DNA from: Cocos nucifera
Taxonomy: Eukaryota; Streptophyta; Magnoliopsida; Arecales; Arecaceae
DNA length: 64,000 nt
Direction: 5' to 3'
NCBI GenBank assembly: GCA_006176705.1
Contig: QRFJ01000304.1
Coordinates: 63,564 to 127,563, forward strand
Positions within the stretch are counted from its first letter, which is position 1, and every line of letters starts with the position of its first letter. The position numbers and the translations under genes were made by a program. A model generated the notes under the pieces. It had not been told where the DNA came from, did not search any database, and saw only the letters and a list, made by a program, of their open reading frames with translations. Positions 11,486-25,173 of this stretch are shown piece after piece.

Positions 11486-13715
11486 TGAGAATTGCATCCT
11501 AAAACTAATCATTTAGCTTGTAGATGATTGAGATCATTCTTGTAATTATATATGAATCATACATTAATAAAAGTTATTTGACATTTTTCATCATAAGATT
11601 GTATATCTTCTTAATCGAACTCTTTTGTTATGATGAAAAGTCATAAGAACTACTAATACAATAAAGGAGGATTTATCATTTAGTTCTTAAACTAGTTCAT
11701 GATCAAATGATATATTATTAATAAGAATGATAATTATATCAAGTATAAGTCATTGTGTACCATATGAGTTGGTTATCCTCCTAACCAAGAAGTATGGAAA
11801 CACTGGTATGGCATGCAGGTGGTTTACAGATCTGCACTAAATGTGATCAGTTCTGAAGTACTCTACTGTCAAGAGTGTTCTTTAGAGGGATATGGATATA
11901 AATATCTCTCTGACCTGAGATCATTATGGTGACTTACAAGCAACTTACTATACTTTACTGTTGGACTATCTAAATTTTTAATTCAATGATGAAAGATTTT
12001 TGGATGTAGTCAAGTACTTGTTAAGTCGGTGCATGAGTCAAAATAGGATTGACCACTCCAAGTAAAATTGGAGAGAATATCTTAATGTATTTTAATTTAG
12101 CAAAATCTTGATCAGGATAATCCTTGTGAGAAATTATAGAATTGAGACACCATAACGATGTACTGATTAAGAGTTGACAGTAAATTCTGAAGTCATCCTA
12201 AGCATTAAGGGTTAAAAGAATTAATTATATGGTAACCATATGCCAGTAGATTATGAATATTGCTCCGCTACATTCAACTCTATCCGAACATCAGATATTA
12301 TTGCTAGATGGTCACTTTAATTGATAAAAGTTGACAGTAAATTTTGAAGTCATCCTAAGCATTAAGGGTTAAAATGATTAATTATATGGTAACCATATGC
12401 CAGTAGGTTATGAATATTGCTTCGCTACATTCAACTCTATCCGAACGTTGGATATCATTGCTAGATGGTCACTTTGATTGGTATAGAAAATTTATTTTTA
12501 TGCTATCGACTTAGTATTTGAACCTATGAGATCACACATACTAAAAGTTTTGATTCGATCAGATGGCTGATCAATGATTATGAATCATTGATAGATATAA
12601 TTATCGATATAATTAATGATTAATCTAATATAATTAATTAAAAAAGATTAATTAACAATCAAATTATTAATTGACTTAATTTGATTGAGTTATGAGAATT
12701 GGATCAAGACTAATTGAATTGGATTCAATTAGGTCTGATCCTATTAGGTTATTAGATGACCTAATTGCTAGATGAAATCTTGATTTGATCAGATCTTAAA
12801 CTGAATTAATTCTTGATTTGATCAAAAAGATTGGAGCTTAATTAGATTAGGTTAACTCATATGATTGGGTCTAATCATATGAGATTTGATTTGAGTCAAA
12901 TTAGATGAGAACCAAGAGTCCAATTTGGACTGCATTCTCCCTTGTGCCTTAAATCTTTCACCGCCCACTTATTCTCAATGCACAAACAGGTTGTGCATGA
13001 GAAACCTGGATACCAAACACCACCCTTGCCGCTCCATATGGATAGAGATTGGGTTGAAAGAGTTTCAGTTCATAAAGATTTTGAATTGGACTTCATTTTG
13101 ATTTCCAACTCTTCCTTCTTATCCATGCCGCCCAACCCTCTATACAATCAGCATTTTATGCGACACAAGGCAGAGTTTTGAGAAGCTTTTGGCATGAGAA
13201 ATCTGCAAAATTTCTTGTGGGCATGAGGCTTTTCGGGTGGGCTCTTGGTGTGTGAAATTTAGAGAAAACCATTCCTCTATTGGGTGAGAGATTAAGGTTT
13301 TGTGAGAGCCTAGAGAGAAGGTTGTTCTCTCTTATGTTCAATACTTTCTCTTTTTTCCTTGATCACCCATTAAGAGCATCTTTGTAAGGAGCTAGCACTC
13401 TAGAAGCTGACGGATCAAGCTTCGTGTGGATATCCATAAAAGCTACTCGTGTGTAGAATTGAAGCAACGGATAGATCTATATATTTTCATAAGCTACGAT
13501 CTCCGCTTCAGATTTAGGTATGAGATTTGATCTCATATTTATTAATATTTTAAATTTTATATGCATCTTATCGTATCATAGATCTAGTTGTAAGATGTTT
13601 GTAGATTAGATCTAAAATATATTTAGATTAAAATATTTTATCTAATATCTTCTACTGCTTATATTTTTAAAAAAAATTTAAAAATCATGCATGAAATTCC
13701 TATGATTTTCCAACA
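11486..13715 (+). mobile_element. Probable solo LTR in CACTA A
   Basis: A 2.2-kb insertion that splits the C-rich leader. It starts TGAGAATTGCATCC and ends TTTTCCAACA, fitting the TG...CA rule of LTRs. A tandem 157-bp duplication lies inside (12174-12330 and 12331-12486). Near 13240-13345 is a segment resembling a transcribed R region. No internal gag-pol is present. Five-base flanks (CCTAT and TCGCA) do not match, so it may come from recombination between different copies, or the ends may be slightly misplaced. Confidence 0.55.
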
Positions 13716-13785
13716 TCGCATCCCCCTGATTGTGACCCCCGACCGCCTCCCACCTCCCTGGTCGCCTCCTACCTCCCCCCAGCTT
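13716..13785 (+). other. C-rich leader of CACTA A, part 2
   Basis: Seventy bases of the same CCTCC-rich sequence as 10806-11485, isolated between the solo LTR and the left end of CACTA B. It shows that CACTA B inserted into this leader. Confidence 0.6.
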
Positions 13786-15059
13786 CACTATAAGAAAATA
13801 CATCTTTTGCGACGATATTATTTGTGACAAAAAAATTTCATTGCAAATATAAGTATTTACAATGGAAAAAAATTTTCATCTCAAATATCAATTATTTATG
13901 ATAAAAAAAAATTTCAACATAAATAATTAATTATTTATGATGAAAATTTTTTATCATAAATAATCTAGCATATATAAATCATTTAAAAAATTAAAAGGGT
14001 AAGATTATTTATGATGAAAATTTTTCATCATAAATAATCAATTATTTATGATAAAAATTATATTGACATAAAATAAATTATTTAAAAAATTAAAAGGGTG
14101 GGATTATTTACGACAAAATTTTTTATTATAAATAATTAATTATTTATGATGTAAATAGTATTTATGTCTTAAATAATAAATTATTTATGATGGAATCATT
14201 TTATCATAAATAAACTAGCATAAATAAATTATTTAAAAAAATTAAAAGGATGGGATTATTTATAATAAAAAGTTTTTATTATAAATAATTAATTATTTAT
14301 GATGTAAATAATATTTTCATCATAAATAATTGATTATTTATGATGAAAAATTTTCATCGTAAATAATTGATTATTTATGATGAAAAATTTTCATCGTAAA
14401 TAATCTAGCATAAATAAATTATGTAAAAATTAAAAAAAGAGGGATTATTTGTGATGAAAATTTTTTATTATAAATAATTAATTATTTATAATATAAATTA
14501 TATTTTCATCATAAATAATTGATTATTTGTAATAAAAAAAATTTATCATAAATAATCTAGCATAAAATAAATTATTTAAAAATTAAAAGAATGAAATTAT
14601 TTATGATAAAAAGTTTTTTTATAAATAATCAATTATTTATAATGTAAATAATATTTTCATCATAAATAATTAATTATTTATGATGAAAAATTTCCATCAT
14701 AAATAATTTAGCATAAATAATTTATTTAAAAAATTAAAAGAGTAGGATTATTTATGATAAAAAGTTTTCATCATAAATAATTGATTATTTATGATGTAAA
14801 TAGTATTTTCATCATAAATAATTAATTATTTATGATGAAAAATTTTCATCGCATATAATCTGACGTAAATAATTTATTTAAAAAATTAAAAGGATAGGAT
14901 TATTTATGATGAAAAAAATTTTATCATAACTAATTAATTATTTATAATATAAATAGTACTTTTATCATAAATAATAATTATTTATGATAAAAAAAATTTA
15001 TCATAAATAATCTATTATAAATAAATTATTTAAAAATTAAAAGTACTGGATTATTCGTA
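13786..15059 (+). repeat. CACTA B 5' subterminal repeats
   Basis: More than 1.2 kb of a unit of the TTATTTATGATGAAAA type, in alternating orientation so that neighbouring units form short hairpins, interspersed with AAATTAAAAG spacers. The unit differs from that of element A, which marks a different subfamily. Confidence 0.8.
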
Positions 15060-16345
15060 GCATAGAAAAAGTAGACTATTTTAAAAATAAAAAAGAATAA
15101 AGATGCACCATGCATTACCGATGTGATGGGGTTGAGGGGTGCAAGCTCGTCCACTATTAGCTAGCCGACAAGTAAATTAAAATTTTTCTAATTCTTTCAA
15201 AAATTAGTATTCTATTTAAAAATAATTTTTTTTTATTTTTTTTTTAAAAATTATATAATTTTAAAATTTAAAGTCGATCTTCACCATTCATTATTTAAGT
15301 AATTATCATGCGAGTATCATCATAAAAGATCATCTTGATCTAGTAGCTCTAACTATGTAGATCAATAAAATTTTATTTCGATGGTTACGAACGATCGCAT
15401 AATGATCTGATAAATAGAAATCACTGATGAGTCCGAAAACTTGCAAGAATGATCTCTATGATATTTATAGTATACTATCAAAATTTTACTACAATCGAAT
15501 ATAATTATCATAGTTAATTTAATATAGAATAATTTAGATTGTTAAATAAAAAATGAGTAATCAAAAGGCCAAACGATATTCGAATAAGATAATTTTTTAG
15601 ATAAATGATCTTGCTACTATTTTAATCATCTATACGGTGGTGATTTTAAAATCTAAACTCTGTATGTATGAATCATCCATGTTAAGTATATTTTATAGAA
15701 ACATAAGTATAATTACTTAAGGACTTTAATAATGTATATCAAGAGACATGTAGTTTTTAAAAGCTTATACACACGTGATTTACTTTTTACAATCACCATC
15801 GTAGAAATGATCAAACTATTAGCGAAGATTATTTATCTAAAAAATCATCTTATAATTATATACCATTTGGCCTTTTAATCATCTATATTTATTTAACGAT
15901 CCAAATCATCCTATACTAAATTAACTATGATAATTATATTCAATTAAAATAAAATTTTGATAGTATGCTATAAATATCATAGAGATCATCATTACAAATT
16001 TTTAGACTCATCGATGATTTCTATCTATCAGATTATTATGCAGTTGTTCGTGACCATCGAAATCAAATTTTATTGATCAGTATAGCTAGAGCTACCAAAT
16101 CGAGAAGGTTTTCTATGACGATACTCTCATGATAATTACTTAAATAATAAATAATAATAATTAATTTTAAATTTTAAAATTATATAATTTTTAGAGAAAA
16201 ATAAAAAAAAATTAAAAAAATATCAATTTTTGAAAGAATTAAAAAAATTAATTTACTTGCAAGCTAGCTAATAGTGGATGTGCTCACACCTCTCAACCCA
16301 TCGCATTGATTATGCATTTTTCTGTGCTGTAAATTAAGAATTTTG
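15060..16345. repeat. Palindromic module X2 in CACTA B
   Basis: The core arms (15230-15600 and 15850-16205) match the other three X modules. Here the inverted repeat reaches further out: the left flank with ACTATTAGCTAGCCGAC is mirrored by GCTAGCTAATAGTGG on the right. The loop lies around 15690-15770. No reading frame is present. Confidence 0.75.
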
Positions 16346-17035
16346 ATTAGATTATTTATGATAAAAAAAATTTATCATAAATAAGGAAATAATCAATTAT
16401 TTATGATGTAAATATAATTTTCATCATAAATAATTAGTTATTTATGATAAAATATTTTCATCATAAATAATTAGTTATTTATGATGAAATATTTTCATCA
16501 TAAATAATTTTTTAAAATTTTTAAATAATTTATTTATGGTAGATTATTTATGATGAAAAGTTTTCATCATAAATAATTAATTATTTATGATAAAAATATA
16601 AATAATTAATTATTTATGATGAAAATTTTTGTCATAAATAATCGTGCCTTTTAATTTTTTTAAATGATTTATTTAGGGTAGATTATTAGCGATGAAAATT
16701 TTTTATCATAAATAATTGATTATTTATGATAAAAATAGTATTTGCATCATAAATAATCAATTATTTATGATGAAAAATTTTATTATAAATAATCACAAAT
16801 AATCCCATCCTTTTAATTTTATAAATGATTTATTTATCTAAATGCTATTAGCGATAAAAAATTTAATTTCATCATAAATAAGTTTATAAAATATTTTAAT
16901 TTTTTTTAAGTGGAAAAAATTTTGTTAGAAAATTATTTATGGGAATTATTAGTGACGAAAACTCTATTTTCGTCGTTAATAAGGTTTTCAGCGATGAAAT
17001 TTTGCGTCGCTAATATTCCATCACTAAATGTCTTT
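16346..17035 (+). repeat. CACTA B inner subterminal repeats
   Basis: The same TTATTTATGATGAAAA units in both orientations, ending in a few TTAGCGATGAAA units near 16960-17030. Confidence 0.7.
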
Positions 17036-17790
17036 AAATATCCCAACTCACTACATGCCCTCTTTTCCACGAAACCCACTCCTCTCTCGACCGAAATCCT
17101 CTTCTCTCCTCTCCTTCTCCCCCTCCTCTTGGGCTTCCACCAGCTAGCGATCACATCTCCTACTGCCACCATCATTGTCGCCACCATTGAGCTGATCGAA
17201 GGTTAGTTCCATGGTCGGTCATTTTTTTTTTGTTCTTTAATTTGATCATCAGAGGGGCACACAGGTGTTGCCATGTGGTGGCCGGTGGCGGGAGAAGGGG
17301 TGTGGGGGGTGGGTGCCAATAGGCCATGCATGGTGATGGAAGGTGGAGGGGTGCCGTAGGAGGTGGGGCCGCAGGGGTAGGGCGCCAATGGATGGTGGTG
17401 ACCAATTGATTGGAGGACCATAGGTGGTGGGGGCACCAGAGGGGCACCATAGAGGGTGGTGGGCCGCAATGGGTGGGGGCTGCTGGGGATGGGATGTGAA
17501 GGGGCGGGGGTGACAAGTCGGATGGGGTGCCACCAGTGGGTGGGTGCCGGAGGGTGTCACAGGAGGTGGTGGGCCGCAATCGGTGGGGCTCGAAAAGGCC
17601 GCCGAGGATAGGGGATCGCGGGGGGTGGGGCATGGAGGGGCAGCGATGATAGGTCGAGTGAGAGACTGCAGGTGGTGGGGCGTCGGAGGGGGCTGCAAGG
17701 GGTGAGGGGCCATGGGTGGTGGGGCGCTGCTGGGGGTGGTAGGCCGCAATGGATGGAGGGCGAAGGGGCCATAGGGGTTGGGCTCCTCCT
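17036..17790 (+). other. CACTA B leader: C-rich exon, then G-rich stretch
   Basis: 17041-17200 is pyrimidine-rich and could be a first exon ending at a GT near 17201 (GAAG/GTTAGT). It is followed by a G-rich block (17250-17790) made of GGTGGTGGGG-like words. Long proline-rich frames on the minus strand of that block are a product of composition, and I do not call a protein. Confidence 0.4.
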
Positions 17791-17814
17791 TAATTATTTT
17801 TTAAAATTTAATAA

Positions 17815-17965
17815 ATAATAATAATAGTAATTATAATAGTAGTAATAATAATAATAATAAAAGTAATAATAATATAAATAATAATAATAGTAGTAGTATT
17901 TAGAATAATCATAGTAATAATAATAGTTATAATAATAATAGTAATAATAGTAATAGTAATAGGAG
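17815..17965. repeat. TAA/TAG trinucleotide microsatellite
   Basis: About 150 bp of AATAATAGTAAT-type trinucleotide repeat. A shorter stretch of the same repeat occurs at 18662-18705, on the far side of the adjoining inverted repeat. Confidence 0.9.
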
Positions 17966-18670
17966 GTGGATTGGGCTCCGATCAATCGGATCCTAGTCCA
18001 TATCTAGTCGGAGATCCGATCGTTGGATTAACGCACATCTACGCGCACTTGAAAAAGCGCGTTCAACTTGAAAAAATAAAAAATGAGCATCTGCACTTGA
18101 AAAAATTTTAGAAAAAAGTCTGAACCTAGAAAACCTAAAAAATATTTCTATAAAAAAATTAAAAAAATCTGAACATGAAAAAAACTTGAAAAAAAGCTAA
18201 AAAAAAAGGAGAGGGGGAAGGCACCTACATAATGAATGTACTTTTTTTTTTGTTCTAAGGTTTTTTTTTAATTAAAAAAATATAAAAAATAGAAAGAAAG
18301 AAAAAAATGGTGCCCAAAGGCGCCAACATTTAATGTAGGCACCTTCAAGTGCCCTATAGGTGCCTACATTTTAAATGTAGGTGCCTTTAGGGTGCCTTTT
18401 TTTTTTGAATTTCTTTTCTAATTTTTTTTAGATTTTTTAAATTTTTTTAGGTTTTTTTTAATTTCTTTTTTATTTTTTTTATTTTTTTTTTATTTTTTTA
18501 GATTTTTTTTCATGCAGTCGGAGGTTTTTTTTTGGAACTTTTTTTCAGACACATGCGCACCTATTTTTTTCAGTCAGCGCATCTTTTTAGGTGTGCATTC
18601 CAAAATGCATGCAGATCGAATGGTTGAAGATCCGACCTTCGATCGATCGGAGCCCAATCTACCTTATAGT
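17966..18670. repeat. Inverted repeat element of ~0.7 kb inside CACTA B
   Basis: The left end GATTGGGCTCCGATCAATCG is mirrored on the right (complement GATTGGGCTCCGATCGATCG). The inner arms are A-rich on the left and T-rich on the right, with AATGTAGGCACC and its complement at the centre near 18330-18390. It could be a foldback/MITE insertion or a local inverted duplication. Trinucleotide repeat on both outer sides suggests insertion into the microsatellite. Confidence 0.6.
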
Positions 18671-18814
18671 AATAGTAGCAATAATAGTAATAGTCATAAT
18701 TTATTTTTTTTACTTATTATAATTTAATCTTTTTATTTGTTTAGTCTCTTTACTTTATTATGATAATAATTTATTATTTTAATTTGCATTAGCCGAAGGT
18801 TTTAATTTTTAATG

Positions 18815-19245
18815 CATATGAACTATCTGGTCTGGGATTCGATCAGGGATCTTGTCCGAAATTGGGTCATGATTCAGGTCGGGATTTGGTTTAGGATTCA
18901 GGTCTGAAATCATGTTCGGGATCCAGTTCAAGATTCGGGTCATGATCCGAATTGGATCTCGATCAAGATCCCAGGTCAGGATCCAAGCTAGGATCTGGTC
19001 CGAGATCATGTCCATAATCCAGTTCGAGATTCAGATCATGATCTAGATCAAATCTCGATTGAAATCTGGATCAGGATTCAGTCTCAGATTCGATCTATGA
19101 TCCTTTCCAGGATCCGATTTGGGATCATGTCCATGATCTAATTTGAGATTCGGATCATGATCTGGGTTGAATCTAGATCGAGATCCAACTCGAGATTCGA
19201 TCCAGGATCCAATCGAGATCCTATCTGGGATCCGATTTGATGATG
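18815..19245. repeat. GATC-rich minisatellite
   Basis: Degenerate ~12-bp units (GGGATCCAGTTCGAGATTC type) build longer units that restart at 18909, 19005 and 19126, about 96-121 bp apart. It lies just upstream of the TNPD coding region and has no coding role that I can see. Confidence 0.75.
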
Positions 19246-19653
19246 ATTTAATGCATGCATTGATGTAATCTTAGACTCCTATTCAAGAGTCGGTCCTAAG
19301 ATCTCCAAAATAGACTCTATGAATGGCTCTCGGATGCCCCAATTTGGGCAGTTCAAAAATACATCAATATTTTATTATTGTCGTGATGTTCTTTATTCTA
19401 TTATAAAAAATTTCGTCATAGTTATCTCATTTATTCTCCAGGTACATATTAGATATGGTTAAAATATGATCCATCTATATCGTGTACTTAGAGAACTGTA
19501 GGAAGATGCTGCCAGATTTTTTTTTGGATATGGAATAAAGAACAAAGTTGTGGCAACAATAAAAATGATGCATTTTTAAAAGGGATAGGACCACATCTAT
19601 TAGGAAGAAGTTGGTAGAGATAGGATTCATGAAGCATTATTCTATATTGTCAG

Positions 19654-22600
19654 ATAGATATCAACAAAAGTTGGATGAACATCAGAGATATTTTCTTGCC
19701 TGAATATCGAAACGATGTTCAAGATTTTACTAAATTTGCATGGTATAAGGCTGATTGTGCTAATCGGATAAAGTGTCCATGCAAAAGATGTATCAATATG
19801 GTATATCATCACATATCACTTGTTGAGGAGTATCTGCTACATTTTGGTATGGGCAAAAAATATACTCTTTGGATATGGCATAGGAAGGTGATCCGAATGA
19901 AGTTGTGTATGATGATGACAACATCGAAAATGATATTGATGCTGCTGAACCTATCAAACATGGTGGTATAGGTTCACTATTAGATGATTTACATCAAAAT
20001 ATTAGCTCAAATGTATCCATGAGTACTAGTGCATCTCAAGGCAATTCTAATCATGAATATAGTATTAATGAGGTAGAAGGGACTTCTGAACAGTTTGCAA
20101 AGCTTGTTTGGGATGCACGAGAGCCACTCTATCCAAATTATGTGAAGTTCTCCAAGTGAGAATTTTTAATCAAATTGCTTCATATTAAAACTGTGAACCG
20201 ATGGAGTCAGAAGTCATTTGATCAAAATTTGGCATTAATTAAAGTAGCTCTTCTCGATGGATCAATACTTCCAAAATTATATACTGAAGCAAAAATATAT
20301 ATGTGGGAACTTGGACTTGGCTATATTCCTATACATGCCTGCAAAAATTATTATATATTATTTTATAAGGAGAATGAATGAGCAAGTGAATGTCCGTAAT
20401 GTGGTGAGCCTAAATATAAAATCAATAATAGGAAAGGAAAGAAGATACCTTATAAGGTTTTAAGATTTTTTTCATTGATTCCATGACTTCAAAGGTTGTA
20501 TATGTCCACAGAGATAGATGAAGAAATGAGATGGCATCATGAACAGCGGATTTTGGAGAAGAATATACTTAGCCATCCGGCCGACTCTATAGTATGGAAA
20601 GACTTCGATGCAAAGCATCCGCTATTTGTGAGTGACTTGCACAATATCTGACTTGGTCTAGCGACAGATAGATTTAATTTCTTTGATAATTTGAGTACTT
20701 TCTACAGCATGTGGCCTGTGATGCTAGTTGTATATAATGTATCACCTTGAAAATGCATGAAAGAACCATTTATTTTTATATTACTATTGATTTCGGATCC
20801 AAAAGCACTAGATAATGAAATTGATGTATATCTACGATACTTAATCGATGATTTGAAGGAGCTATGGGAAAATAGAGTACAGACATACAATTCTTTCAGT
20901 CGAAGAAATTTTAAGTTGCATGCATCAATTTTATGGACCATAAATATTTTTTTTGCATATGGAAACTTATATATCTGGATGGAGTATCACAACATATCTG
21001 GCATGTCCAATATGCAATAAAGATACGTCCCCTGTACATTTAAAGCATGGAAGAAAAATCTGCTTCATGGATCATCAGAGGTTTTTACCTGCTAATCACT
21101 CTTGGAGGATCCATTATAACCAATATTTTGATGGTATATCTAACCGATGTCCACTATCTAAGGAGTTAAGTAGAGCAAAAATTTTAGAACAACTTGAAGC
21201 CATTGGAAATATGAAATTTGAAAAAACATCGAGTACTCGTAAGCAGAAGCGTACCGAAGCTGAGCTGAATTGGATGAAGCAAAACTTATTTTTCAAACTA
21301 CCATATTGGAAGCAGCTACTACTTCGTCATAACCTGGATGTGATGCACATTGAGAAGAATATTTGTGATAATGTCATTGATATAGTGTTGAACATCACAA
21401 GAAAAATAAAAGATAATTCAAAAGCTCACCTTGATTTGTAAGAAATAGAAATCCAGTCGGAATTGCATTTAGTTCATCAAGATGATAAATTTTTTATGCC
21501 ACCTCTATGTTATTTACTATTTGGTGAGGAGAAAAAGAATTTCTGTGGATAGTTCAAAACCATAAAGTTTTCTGATGCTTAAGCTTCAAATGTATCATAA
21601 TGTGTTGGCAACAATGACAGCAATATCTCTGGCATGAAAAGTCATGACTCCCATATGATGATGCAATGCTTGCTTCCTGTGGTGATGCGTGGCTATCTGA
21701 GTGGTGATGTTCAAGCTATATTGATTGAGTTGGAAGTATTTTTACGAGAACTATGTTGCCAAAAGTAGAAGATTAACTTAATCGAGAAGTTTGAAAAGGA
21801 TATCGTGCTCATTCTTTGTAAGTTAAAAAAAAAAAAATCTTTCCACCATCATTTTCTGATGTTATGGTGCACCTGACTGTTTATCTTCCAAAGAAAGCTT
21901 TTCTGGCCGACCCAGTATATTATCAGTGGTGTATCTTATTGAAAGATAAAAAATGTCATAATTTTTTTGACATATCAGTTGTAAAATATAAATATATTAG
22001 AACTCTTTAAATTATTTTTTATTTATAGATTCTTATATATCCTAAAAAAAATGTGTGTAATAAGGCATGGCTTGAAGGATCCATAGCGAAAGCATATATA
22101 GCTATGGAGTATCTCATATTCTGCTCAATGTATCTTGATGATATCGAAATAAAATTTAATCATGCAGATCGTAATGCTGACCGTGAATAGAATGATGATG
22201 AATCGACACCGTCCATATTCAAACAAACAATTCGACCCATGGGTGGAAGAAGATATGAGTTTATGGACATGAATGAGCTATCTAAAGCACACTTTTATAT
22301 TCTAAATAATTATAAAGAAATTAAAAATTTAATTAAGTATTATCTTAGCATAATTTTAGTATTCTTACTAATTTTTTTCATATCGATGTAAAATTAAAAA
22401 TCATGACTTATTGCAGTGAGCACAAGAATATACTATTTAGGGAGAATAATACAAATATTATGATTGACATAGAATGGAATTTACAAAATGGTTTAGGGAC
22501 CATGTAAGTTTCACTAGTATTACATTATATTTTTATAATTATATAATTAATTACTTATACCAACATAATTTTTTATGCTATATTGTAAATGAAATTTAAG

Positions 22601-23362
22601 TATTTCAATAAAGAAGAGGGTGTGACTGATGAGTTGTATAATTTATCATATGGTTCAGATCGAAGGGTTAACTATTATACATCCTGTATCATTGAAGGAA
22701 TAAGATTTCATACAAAAGAGCTTAAGATACAAAGACGGATCTAGAATAGTAGGATTGCTATGGTAGGATATAAAGGAGAAGAGGAGATTGAATATCTTAG
22801 TATATTGATAGATATCATAGAATTGAAGTATAGATCCAAAAATTCAGTATTCTTATTTCAATATGAATGGTGGGATATTAGCAATAAGAAGATTGATATT
22901 CATATCGATTCATACTTTACCGATATAAATTTTGCACGAACATTGTACCAAAATGAGCCGTATATTTTAGCAACTCAAGCAAAATAAGTAATATATTAAA
23001 AGGATTTGAAATATCGTTGTGATTTGCATGTCATACAAAAAGTGATATCTAGAGGTGTATATGACATACCAACCCGACTAGAGATGGACGATAATTCAAA
23101 TCTACATGAAGAGAAATCTTTTCAAAAAAAAGAACAAACATTGATCAAGCATCTTGTTGATGAAGAACTTATAACAACTCCTTTGAATAGGGCCGATCTG
23201 TCGTCTAATGAAGTTGAAGCTAATTTTGTATTTAATCTTAATGATTTGGAGGGCGATGATTGGTTCATAAATGATGATAAGATAGAAGATAATACATTAA
23301 TCAATTATTATGATTCGAAGGAGGATCTAGAAATCGAGAAGGATATGGATATTGATAAGTAG
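19654..23362 (+). pseudogene. CACTA B TNPD-type transposase (tnp2, DUF4218, DUF4216)
   Basis: Domains in order: transposase-associated zinc region (SWMNIRDIF to CPCKRC, 19666-19890); linker ending in WDAREPLYPNYVKFSK (20159); the tnp2 transposase core (20170-21440) with MSTEIDEEMRWHHEQRI, HPADSIVWKDFDAKHP, CNKDTSPVHLKHGRK and LLLRHNLDVMHIEKNICDN; DUF4218 (21440-21960) with ISGMKSHDSH and FPPSFSDVMVHL; and DUF4216 (22600-23000) with VFLFQYEWWD and EPYILATQA. The likely start codon is now ATA (19654). Introns probably interrupt 21965-22030 and 22320-22570. In-frame stops and at least one frameshift (near 19885) make it a pseudogene. It would have cut and moved CACTA ends in the nucleus. Confidence 0.88.
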
Positions 23363-23509
23363 ATCTATATTCTTTGTTGAATCTTCTCTTGCAATAATGG
23401 TATGCAATATAAATCTATTCATTATCATTTATGTATTTTTTACTATTATTGTTCATTATTATATTCATTATATGTCAAATTAATTATATACGTAGTTTAA
23501 GCATTGCAG

Positions 23510-25173
23510 GTATGACGTCAGGAGGGATACGATGACGTTCGAGTTTCCAGCCTACCCCTAAGCCTTTCTCCATTTTCATTGTTGTACCATCGGAGTTACC
23601 AAAAGGCCTTATAGAGGCGGGTTCGAGTGAGGCAGATTTGAGTGAGGCAGGTCCAAGTAGTATTTTAATTTTTTTTTATATAATAAAATTTAATTTTAAT
23701 TTATCTATTAGATTTATAAATTGCTATTATACTAATAATTTATTCATTATTTTTTCAGACCATTCTCTTTCGATGGTGAGGCGAGGGTGAGCTCCGTCAA
23801 AAAACCTCGCCCTTGAGTATTGGAGATGCGAGCATAAAGGACAGCATCTCTACATCGAGATTTCGAGCATGAGGGACAGCATCTCCATATCGAGATTCTA
23901 CGAGACTATACCAGGCCTATTTAGGGGATGGTGCAAGCCATGGCAAACTGAGTTGGATATCATTTGCCGCAACTATACCTCGACGATGCTCTTCGATTGG
24001 CATCAGATTACACAACCTTAGAGAAAGATCTTTTATAGCCACTTATAGGTACAATAATATTTATTTAAATATTTAATTAGCATTGTATTCTTATAATATT
24101 TATCATTTGTAGGCTATTTTTGATATTATTGATTTTGAGCACGATCGTGTGCGGCGAGCTGTAGATGGTCATTTATGCTAGCATTTCAAGAAGTACCGAT
24201 ATCACATTCATCGCCATTGGTATGTTGTAGTGCAGAACAGGAGGTAGAGGCAGTGCGACAGCAGCCATAAGACTGCATCACTATGGAGGACTGGGCTGTC
24301 ATATGCCGCATGTATGAGGATCCAACATATTAGATAATTTTTTTAAAATTTAATAATTAAATTATTTATTTTTAAATTTAGTTACTTACTAACTAATTTG
24401 AATGTTAACTATGCAGGATCGATGTGTCAAAAATGTCAAAAATCAGACGAGATAGATAGTCTTGCATTGTGAGGGTTCGAGGCCATTCGCTTGCTATATG
24501 GAGCAAATGGTAAGTAATTTTTGTTTATCATATTTTAACTCTTTAACCATTTAAAATTTTTTTATTAATTATTCTTAAATTACAGAGAGATGTAGAGAGT
24601 AGCGAGCTTCCTCGTAGGATCGAAATCTACCAACGGACCTATCAATGACAGTCAGGGGACTGGACGGCCAGGAGCCAGGAGCTTTATATAAGTTTTTTTA
24701 ACTATTTTTTTATTAGCATTTTGATTTTCAGTACAAACTTTGAATGGCTATAAATTTAATTTTCAGGATCGTATGATAGACATTAGATCCCAGCCTATCT
24801 CAGAGGACTCAATCATACCTACAGATGATGAGATCTATAATCAGATACTTGGTATGAGATCCTATTATATTAGAAGACTAAGGCATGGGATCAAAGCTCC
24901 TACATTTTTACGTTCATCCAGGGCTGACATCCATGCTGCTTGTGATGTCCGACTGACGAAGATACAGAGATAAGCTGCTGAGGATCGACAGCAGGCTACT
25001 GAGTTGACTGCATACATCAACAAGTACCAGCTATTCTAGACATAAATGATGGAACGGATGATATAGATAGAGTAGATGATGCAGCTAATGAGGCAGCAGC
25101 AGACCAGTCCGAGCTTTTTTGAGCGCTCTCCTTCTTTAGATCATTCTTCTTCTCCAGATACTACCGATGCTTG
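23510..25173 (+). pseudogene. CACTA B TNPA-type gene (plant Transposase_24 family)
   Basis: Several short exon-like blocks separated by A/T-rich intervals. One encodes AIFDIIDFEHDRVRRAVDGH and HFKKYRYHIHRHW (24115-24230). Another is of the KNVKNQTR type (24430-24510). The last (24770-25173) carries IRSQPISEDSIIPTDDEIYN and GMRSYYIRRLRHGIKAP, then a polar tail. This matches the Transposase_24 pattern found downstream of TNPD in plant CACTA elements; the protein binds subterminal repeats. Stops occur within the blocks. Exon borders are estimates. Confidence 0.7.

Noticed and set aside
17172..17772. Proline-rich minus-strand frames
   Set aside because: Low-complexity G-rich DNA in CACTA B; several overlapping frames and no domain.
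17794..17985. Tyrosine-rich 63-residue frame
   Set aside because: Direct translation of the TAA/TAG microsatellite on the minus strand.
18815..19245. Repeat array that might be read as CRISPR-like or as a satellite
   Set aside because: Units are degenerate and directly adjacent with no unique spacers, and it lies in a plant transposon. It is a minisatellite.
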